Assembly: GCA_025965295.1 (NCBI GenBank)
Contig: JAOPXF010000080.1
Span: 1 to 10,412, forward strand
Source of the DNA: Nocardioides sp.
GTDB taxonomy: Bacteria > Actinomycetota > Actinomycetes > Propionibacteriales > Nocardioidaceae
Direction: 5' to 3'
DNA: 10,412 nt
Positions within the stretch are counted from its first letter, which is position 1. Every line of letters begins with the position of its first letter. Below the pieces are notes generated by a model. It was given only the letters and a program-made list of their open reading frames with translations, did not search any database and was not told the DNA's origin. Both the position numbers and the translations under genes were made by a program. This document shows, in pieces, positions 6,442 through 10,412 of this stretch.

Positions 6442-6510
6442 GTTGCTCCTGTCGCCGCGCTCCTGAGAAGCACTGGGTGGGCACTTACTTGTCCGGCCCG
6501 CCGGATCATA
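6442..6510 (-). promoter_or_regulatory. Candidate promoter and leader of the livHMGF operon
   Basis: Read on the minus strand, TATGAT at 6510-6505 is a near-consensus -10 element, about 63 bases upstream of the livH ATG. A short inverted repeat (TCCGG, four-base spacer, CCGGA at 6492-6505) overlaps its downstream edge. It could be an operator or simply GC-rich chance. No clear -35 box is seen. The ribosome binding site AGGAG lies at 6446-6450. The rest of the 157-base gap up to 6598 holds only a 12-base palindrome at 6547-6558. Confidence 0.45.
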
Positions 6511-6598
6511 ACGCCTGGAGGGGGTCGTGGTGCCGCGAACGAGAGCCGAGGCGCCTCGATTCGGGTAACGAGTCGGGCACGGTTCGGTATCGCCGCGA

Positions 6599-7345
6599 TC
6601 AGTGGATCGCGGCCGCGACCTGGACCAGGACCGGTGCCACCACGAGGGCGGGGAGCAGGTCGGCGACCGGGATCTCCCTGATCCGCAGCAGCCGGAGCGC
6701 CACCCCGACCAGGAGCAGGCCGCCGGTGGCCGTCAGGGCGGCCAGGTGCGCGGCCGGGAGGACGTCGCCGAGCAGCAGGCCGCCCACGGTGAGGCTGCCC
6801 TGGATCACGACGACCGTGACGGCGCTGGCCGCGACACCCCAGCCGAACGAGGCCGCGAAGGCGATCGCGGCGAAGCCGTCGAGGACGGCCTTGAGATAGA
6901 GCTGGTCGGCCCCGTTGCCGAGGCCGTCGTTGAGCGATCCCAGGATCGTGAGCGGGCCGGTGCAGAACAGCAGCGATGCGGTGACGAAGCCTTCGATGAA
7001 GCGGTGCCGCTCGACCGACCCCGTGTCGCCCGCCAGTCGGCCCTGGAGCCAGCCGCCGAACGACTCCACGCGGGCTTCCAGGCGGAGCAGCGAGCCGGCG
7101 ATGCCGCCGATGAGCAGGGAACCCAGCACGATCAGCATCGGGGCGCTGGAACCCACCAGGTCCGCCAGGTCGGGGTCGAGCACGGCCACCGCCGAGGTGC
7201 CGGCGATCAGCAGGGTCACGAGCCCCAGGGCGTCGGTCACGACGTCGCGGGTGCGCACCGGCAGCCGGTTGCCGAGAACGACGCCGATGGTGGCGCCGGC
7301 CAGGACCGTCGCGACGTTCACGAGCGTGCCGATTCCGGGGATCAC
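6599..7345 (-). CDS. DUF554 family membrane protein
   Basis: This 248-residue integral membrane protein belongs to the DUF554 family (relatives of Bacillus YdfK and E. coli YqgA), whose function is not established. The N-terminus IPGIGTLVNVATVLAGATIG is the family hallmark. The central FIEGFVTASLLFCTGPLTIL and GSLNDGLGN, followed by LYLKAVLDGFAAIAFAASFG, are strongly conserved family stretches. About six or seven hydrophobic segments are visible. The GTG at 7343-7345 is chosen because the family begins here and because AGAGGAG (7350-7356) sits four bases upstream. The open frame continues 29 codons further, but that part is Arg/Pro/Ser-rich and does not look coding. It is transcribed in the same direction as the liv operon but separated from it by 157 bases with a separate promoter candidate. 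Confidence 0.9.
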   Translation of the reverse strand: MIPGIGTLVNVATVLAGATIGVVLGNRLPVRTRDVVTDALGLVTLLIAGTSAVAVLDPDLADLVGSSAPMLIVLGSLLIGGIAGSLLRLEARVESFGGWLQGRLAGDTGSVERHRFIEGFVTASLLFCTGPLTILGSLNDGLGNGADQLYLKAVLDGFAAIAFAASFGWGVAASAVTVVVIQGSLTVGGLLLGDVLPAAHLAALTATGGLLLVGVALRLLRIREIPVADLLPALVVAPVLVQVAAAIH

Positions 7346-7457
7346 GGGGCTCCTCTGACAATTCGGGGAGGCTGAGCGTAGTCTCGCGGACTGGAGTCGC
7401 GGTTCGGGGGACCCAGGCGCGCGACCAGGCACGACATGTCAGGTAGGCGATGAGACG

Positions 7458-8048
7458 ATGACCCGTTCGCTCGTGTCACTGCGAAGTGCCCTCCCGTCCG
7501 ATGCGCCGGTGCTGGCCGAGGTGTGGGCCGACTCGCTGCGCCGCGCGGAGCACGACGAGCAGATCTCCGACCTGGTCCAGATCATCGCGGCGGCGGCGGC
7601 CTCGGCGCACGACCGGATCGTGGTCGCGGAGTACGACGGCGAGGTCGCCGGCGCGGTCCACCTGCGCGAGACCACGCTGAGCCCGCTGAACCTCGAGCCG
7701 ACGGTCCGGGCGATCTCGCCCCACGTGCTGCCGCAGTACCGCCGCCACGGCGTCGGCAGGGCCCTGATGGAGGCCGCGGTTGCCTACGCCGAGGAGCTCG
7801 GCATCGGCCACGTCGCGACCGCGGCCTCCTCCGGCTCGCGGGACGCCAACCGATTCATGGCCCGTCTCGCCTTCGGGCCGCAGGCCGTCCTGCGCGTCGC
7901 CAGCACCCACGCCGTACGCGCCCGGCTGACCGCCCAGCGGCCCGCCGCCCAGCGCACCAGCGGCCGGCACCTGACCCAGGTGCTCGCCGCCCGGCGCTCG
8001 ATGCGCCGGGTCAGATCCACCTCGCCCGTGGGCGACTTCCGGGGCTAG
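7458..8048 (+). CDS. GNAT-family N-acetyltransferase
   Basis: This is a predicted acetyl-CoA-dependent acetyltransferase of 196 residues with unknown acceptor. The front (SLRSALPSDAPVLAEVWADS) matches the first strand and helix of the fold. RIVVAEYDGEVAGAVHLRET (53-72) is the beta2-beta4 region. The acetyl-CoA-binding motif A is HVLPQYRRHGVGRALMEAAV (89-108), with RRHGVG as the pyrophosphate loop. DANRFMARLAFGPQAVLRVA (129-148) is the usual closing part. Residues from about 150 to the end are a basic Arg/Ala/Thr-rich extension of roughly 45 residues beyond the normal fold. Only a weak ribosome binding site (GGTAGG, ten bases upstream) precedes the ATG, so the start is less certain than the fold. 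It is divergent from the DUF554 gene, with a 112-base gap between them. Confidence 0.88.
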   Translation: MTRSLVSLRSALPSDAPVLAEVWADSLRRAEHDEQISDLVQIIAAAAASAHDRIVVAEYDGEVAGAVHLRETTLSPLNLEPTVRAISPHVLPQYRRHGVGRALMEAAVAYAEELGIGHVATAASSGSRDANRFMARLAFGPQAVLRVASTHAVRARLTAQRPAAQRTSGRHLTQVLAARRSMRRVRSTSPVGDFRG

Positions 8049-8059
8049 ACCGGCCCCGC

Positions 8060-8502
8060 TCAGGCGTCGAAGCGCTCGCGGGGGAGCAGGGCGCAGGTGA
8101 TCCGTGCGGTGCAGACCCGCTTGCCGCGCTCATCGGTGATCACGACTCGTAGGCCGCCGTCGAGCGGCCCAGGTGGATCGCGGTGGCGACGCCCGTGACG
8201 ATCCCGGATGTCGCCGAGCGGTGGTGGGTCGCGTTGATGTCGACGCCGACCGAGAGCCGGTCGGGGTGCGCATGCACGGCCGACCCGACAGAGCCGAGCG
8301 TCTCGGCGAGCACGACGGACGCGCCTCCGTGCAGGAGGCCGTAGGGCTGGGTGTTGCCCTCGAACGGCATCGTCCCGACGACCCGGTCGGCCGAGATCTC
8401 GACCAGCTGGATCCCCATCTTCTCGTTCAGCCCACCCATGCCCTGCGGCATCGAGGAGATGCAGTCGTCGACGGACATGTCGGCACCGGATTCGTTGCTC
8501 AT
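8060..8502 (-). pseudogene. PaaI-like hotdog thioesterase interrupted by a one-base frameshift
   Basis: The reading from ATG at 8500-8502 gives a PaaI/YdiI-type hotdog acyl-CoA thioesterase. Catalytic-region residues are N50, Q52, H58-G59-G60 (LLHGG) and E67. The conserved VGVDINATHHRSATSG strand and GVATAIHLGRSTAAYE follow. This frame hits TGA at 8140-8142. The next frame continues with VVITDERGKRVCTARITCAL and LPRERFDA to a stop at 8060-8062, which is exactly the expected last strand of the fold. Restoring one base near 8145-8148 (GAGTCGTG to GAGGTCGTG) gives an intact protein of about 147 residues, the normal family size. So this is either a recent pseudogene or a sequencing error; the latter is plausible because the rest is undecayed. 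As it stands the product would be 120 residues without the last beta strand. An alternative start is M9. Confidence 0.85.
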
Positions 8503-8514
8503 GACGCCATTCTT
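8503..8514 (-). promoter_or_regulatory. Possible leaderless promoter of the thioesterase gene
   Basis: Read on the minus strand, AAGAAT (8514-8509) lies six bases before the ATG, with no Shine-Dalgarno sequence between. It matches the -10 consensus at four of six positions but lacks the first T, so the call rests mainly on spacing identical to that seen at pdtaR and polA. Confidence 0.3.
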
Positions 8515-8544
8515 GCCGACCGTCCGGCCGTCGGTGGCGGCGGA

Positions 8545-8559
8545 TAGAGTCGCCCCGTG
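8545..8559 (+). promoter_or_regulatory. Probable leaderless promoter of polA (-10 TAGAGT, GTG start)
   Basis: TAGAGT at 8545-8550 fits the TANNNT -10 pattern and is followed by exactly six bases and the GTG at 8557. No Shine-Dalgarno sequence precedes the start. The 54-base gap between the thioesterase and polA leaves room for little else. No -35 box is evident. Confidence 0.6.
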
Positions 8560-10412
8560 TCAGCCACACTGTCCGATCCCTCGTCCGCCGCCCGCCCCCG
8601 CCTGCTGCTGCTCGACGGGCACTCGCTGGCCTACCGCGCGTTCTTCGCGCTGCCGGTGGAGAACTTCTCGACCACGACCGGCCAGCACACCAACGCGGTC
8701 TACGGCTTCACCTCGATGCTGATCAACGTCATGCGCGACGAGGTGCCCACCCACATCGCGGTGGCCTTCGACAGGTCCCGGCAGACGTTCCGCCTCGAGG
8801 AGTACCCCGAGTACAAGGCGAAGCGCAACAAGACCCCCGACGAGTTCAAGAGCCAGCTCCCGCTGATCCAGGAGGTCCTCGACGCCCTGCACATCGAGCA
8901 CCTCGAGATGGAGGGCTACGAGGCCGACGACATCATCGCGACGCTCACCACCCAGGCGGTCGACGCGGGCTACGACGTGCTGATCCTCACCGGCGACCGC
9001 GACTCGCTCCAGCTGGTCTCCGAGACCGCCACCGTGCTCTACCCCATGCGTGGGGTCAGCGAGCTGGCCCGGATGACGCCAGAGGCGGTCGAGGCCAAGT
9101 ACTCCGTGCCGCCGCACCGCTACCCCGAGATCGCGGCCCTGGTGGGCGAGGACTCCGACAACCTCCCCGGCATCCCGGGCGTGGGCCCCAAGACCGCCGC
9201 CAAGTGGATCAACCAGTACGACGGCCTCGACAACGTGATCACGCACGCCGACGAGATCACGGGCAAGGCCGGCGACAACCTCCGCGCCCACCTCGGCGAC
9301 GTGATCCGCAACCGCCACCTCAACCGCCTCGTCGTAGACCTCCCGCTGCCGGTCGCCCCCGACGACCTGGTGCGCCGGCCCTGGGACCGCCAGGAGGTCC
9401 ACGCGCTCTTCGACGGACTCGAGTTCCGGGTCCTGCGCGAGCGGCTCTTCGAGTCGCTGGAGTCGGAGGAGGACATCGACGACTCCGGCTTCGAGATGGC
9501 CGGCGCCCGGCTCGGCGCGGGGGAGGTCGAGGCGTGGCTCGCCGCGCACACCGCCGCCGACGGCGCCCGGACCGGCGTCAGCATCGGCGGCACCTGGGGT
9601 GCCGGCACCGGCAACGTCGCGTCCGTCGCACTCGCCGCCCAGGACGGCACCGCCGCGTGGATCGACGCCGACGAGGTGACCCCTGCCGACGACGCAGCCC
9701 TGGCGGCGTGGTTCGCGGACGCACGCACCCCCAAGGTGCTCCACGACGCCAAGGGCCCGATGCTGGCCCTGGCGGCCCGGGGCTGGCCGCTCGCCGGCCT
9801 GGTGAGCGACACCGCCCTGGCGGCCTACCTGTGCCGTCCCGACCAGCGCTCCTACGACCTCGCCGACCTGACCCTGCGCTACCTCAAGCGCGAGCTCAAG
9901 GGCGCGACGGCGGACGACGGCCAGGGCCAGCTCGCCTTCGACGACCTGGAGGGCGACGGCGGCACCGCCGACACCGCGATGCTGCACGCCCGGGCCGTCC
10001 TCGACCTCGCCGACGCGATCGACGTCGAGCTGGAGGAGCGCGGCGGCACCCGGCTGCTGGCCGAGGTCGAGCTGCCGCTGGTCCACCTGCTCGCCACCAT
10101 GGAGCAGACCGGAATCGCCGTCGACGTCGACCTCCTCGAGGATCTCCAGTCGGGCTTCGACGCGGAGGTGCGCACGGCCGCCCAGCAGGCCTACGACGCC
10201 ATCGGCCGCGAGGTCAACCTCGGCTCGCCCAAGCAGCTGCAGGTCGTGCTGTTCGACGAGCTCAACCTGCCCAAGACCAAACGCACCAAGACGGGCTACA
10301 CCACCGACGCCGACGCGCTGCAGTCGCTCGCGCTCAAGAGCCCCCACCCGTTCCTCGAGTCGCTCCTGCGTCACCGTGACCAGATCCGGCTGCGCCAGAC
10401 GATCGAGGGGCT
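8557..10412 (+). CDS. polA: DNA polymerase I (3' end outside window)
   Basis: The first 618 codons of DNA polymerase I, which fills gaps and removes RNA primers, are present and open to the window edge. Residues 14-300 are the 5' nuclease domain: D20 in LLLLDGHS, FDRSRQTFR (71-79), YEADD (121-125), TGDRDSLQL (145-153), and EDSDNLPGIPGVGPKTAAKW (198-217) with the helix-hairpin-helix. Residues about 320-495 are the 3'-5' exonuclease fold, but the first catalytic motif is replaced by RTGVSIGGTWG with no Asp/Glu pair, so proofreading is probably absent, as in other actinobacterial PolA proteins. From about 500 the polymerase domain begins (LLATMEQTGIAVD; NLGSPKQLQVVLFDELNLPK). The catalytic palm and fingers motifs lie outside the window. 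The GTG start is placed by the TAGAGT -10 element six bases upstream, which gives a 13-residue lead-in to the first strand. Confidence 0.96.
   Translation, partial: MSATLSDPSSAARPRLLLLDGHSLAYRAFFALPVENFSTTTGQHTNAVYGFTSMLINVMRDEVPTHIAVAFDRSRQTFRLEEYPEYKAKRNKTPDEFKSQLPLIQEVLDALHIEHLEMEGYEADDIIATLTTQAVDAGYDVLILTGDRDSLQLVSETATVLYPMRGVSELARMTPEAVEAKYSVPPHRYPEIAALVGEDSDNLPGIPGVGPKTAAKWINQYDGLDNVITHADEITGKAGDNLRAHLGDVIRNRHLNRLVVDLPLPVAPDDLVRRPWDRQEVHALFDGLEFRVLRERLFESLESEEDIDDSGFEMAGARLGAGEVEAWLAAHTAADGARTGVSIGGTWGAGTGNVASVALAAQDGTAAWIDADEVTPADDAALAAWFADARTPKVLHDAKGPMLALAARGWPLAGLVSDTALAAYLCRPDQRSYDLADLTLRYLKRELKGATADDGQGQLAFDDLEGDGGTADTAMLHARAVLDLADAIDVELEERGGTRLLAEVELPLVHLLATMEQTGIAVDVDLLEDLQSGFDAEVRTAAQQAYDAIGREVNLGSPKQLQVVLFDELNLPKTKRTKTGYTTDADALQSLALKSPHPFLESLLRHRDQIRLRQTIEG

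Noticed and set aside
7346..7432. N-terminal extension of the DUF554 frame to an upstream ATG
   Set aside because: The extra 29 residues are Arg/Ser/Pro-rich, the DUF554 family starts at the IPGIG motif, and a good ribosome binding site sits right before the GTG at 7343-7345.
7433..7440. GACATGTC palindrome upstream of the GNAT gene as an operator
   Set aside because: It is eight bases, with no second copy seen in the window and no regulator nearby; chance is likely.
8040..8058. Hairpin over the GNAT stop codon as a terminator
   Set aside because: It has only six base pairs, a seven-base loop and no U-run on either strand. It could weakly contribute between the convergent genes but is not supported.
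8140..8150. Programmed -1 ribosomal frameshift in the thioesterase
   Set aside because: There is no slippery heptamer or downstream stem at the site, and this enzyme family is not known to use recoding. A lost base is simpler.
8560..10374. Minus-strand open frame of 604 codons opposite polA
   Set aside because: polA is unmistakable on the plus strand; the reverse frame is an open shadow caused by GC-rich third positions.
1..10412. CRISPR arrays, tRNA/rRNA genes, insertion sequences, integrases or toxin-antitoxin pairs
   Set aside because: No repeat-spacer pattern, tRNA-like arms, transposase motifs or small paired genes were found on either strand.

Overview
The window is very GC-rich, with almost all codons ending in G or C. 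It has GTG starts and leaderless-type -10/start spacing. The gene set (ANTAR-type response regulator, Liv transporter, small thioesterase, polA) is typical of a high-GC actinobacterium. The style of the substrate-binding protein and of the DUF554 protein suggests Nocardioides or a relative in the Propionibacteriales; this is an inference from protein style, not a search result. pdtaR upstream of polA is a familiar actinobacterial neighbourhood (in Mycobacterium tuberculosis, Rv1626 and Rv1629).

Layout. 1-130 (+) is the tail of an unrecognised protein. 176-781 (+) encodes a PdtaR-like response regulator with an ANTAR RNA-binding domain, apparently translated leaderlessly. 925-2262 (+) encodes a lipoprotein binding protein of the branched-chain amino acid (Liv) type. 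A strong bidirectional terminator hairpin follows. 2382-6441 (-) is a tight operon transcribed livH-livM-livG-livF, converging on the binding-protein gene. 6599-7345 (-) encodes a DUF554 membrane protein. 7458-8048 (+) encodes a GNAT acetyltransferase. 8060-8502 (-) is a PaaI-type hotdog thioesterase broken by a one-base frameshift. 8557 to the window end (+) is polA, truncated by the window edge.

How the genes work together. The LivK-like lipoprotein should capture an amino acid or related small ligand outside the membrane. It would hand it to the LivH/LivM pore, driven by the LivG/LivF ATPases. The regulator, thioesterase and polA are conserved neighbours without an evident role in transport.

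Main finding. The LivK-like protein appears to be circularly permuted. After a normal signal peptide and lipobox it begins with what is the C-terminal half of ordinary Liv binding proteins. It then continues through a short linker into what is normally the N-terminal half, and stops where the usual second half would begin. Both halves look complete and in frame, with a normal ribosome binding site and terminator around them. A second unusual point is that LivH carries a signal peptide and an exported beta-sandwich-like domain of about 100 residues ahead of its permease domain. Whether the permutation is natural or an artefact of assembly or handling cannot be settled from the sequence alone. 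No tRNA, rRNA, CRISPR array, insertion sequence or integrase was seen, and no gene-free stretch exceeds 300 bases.
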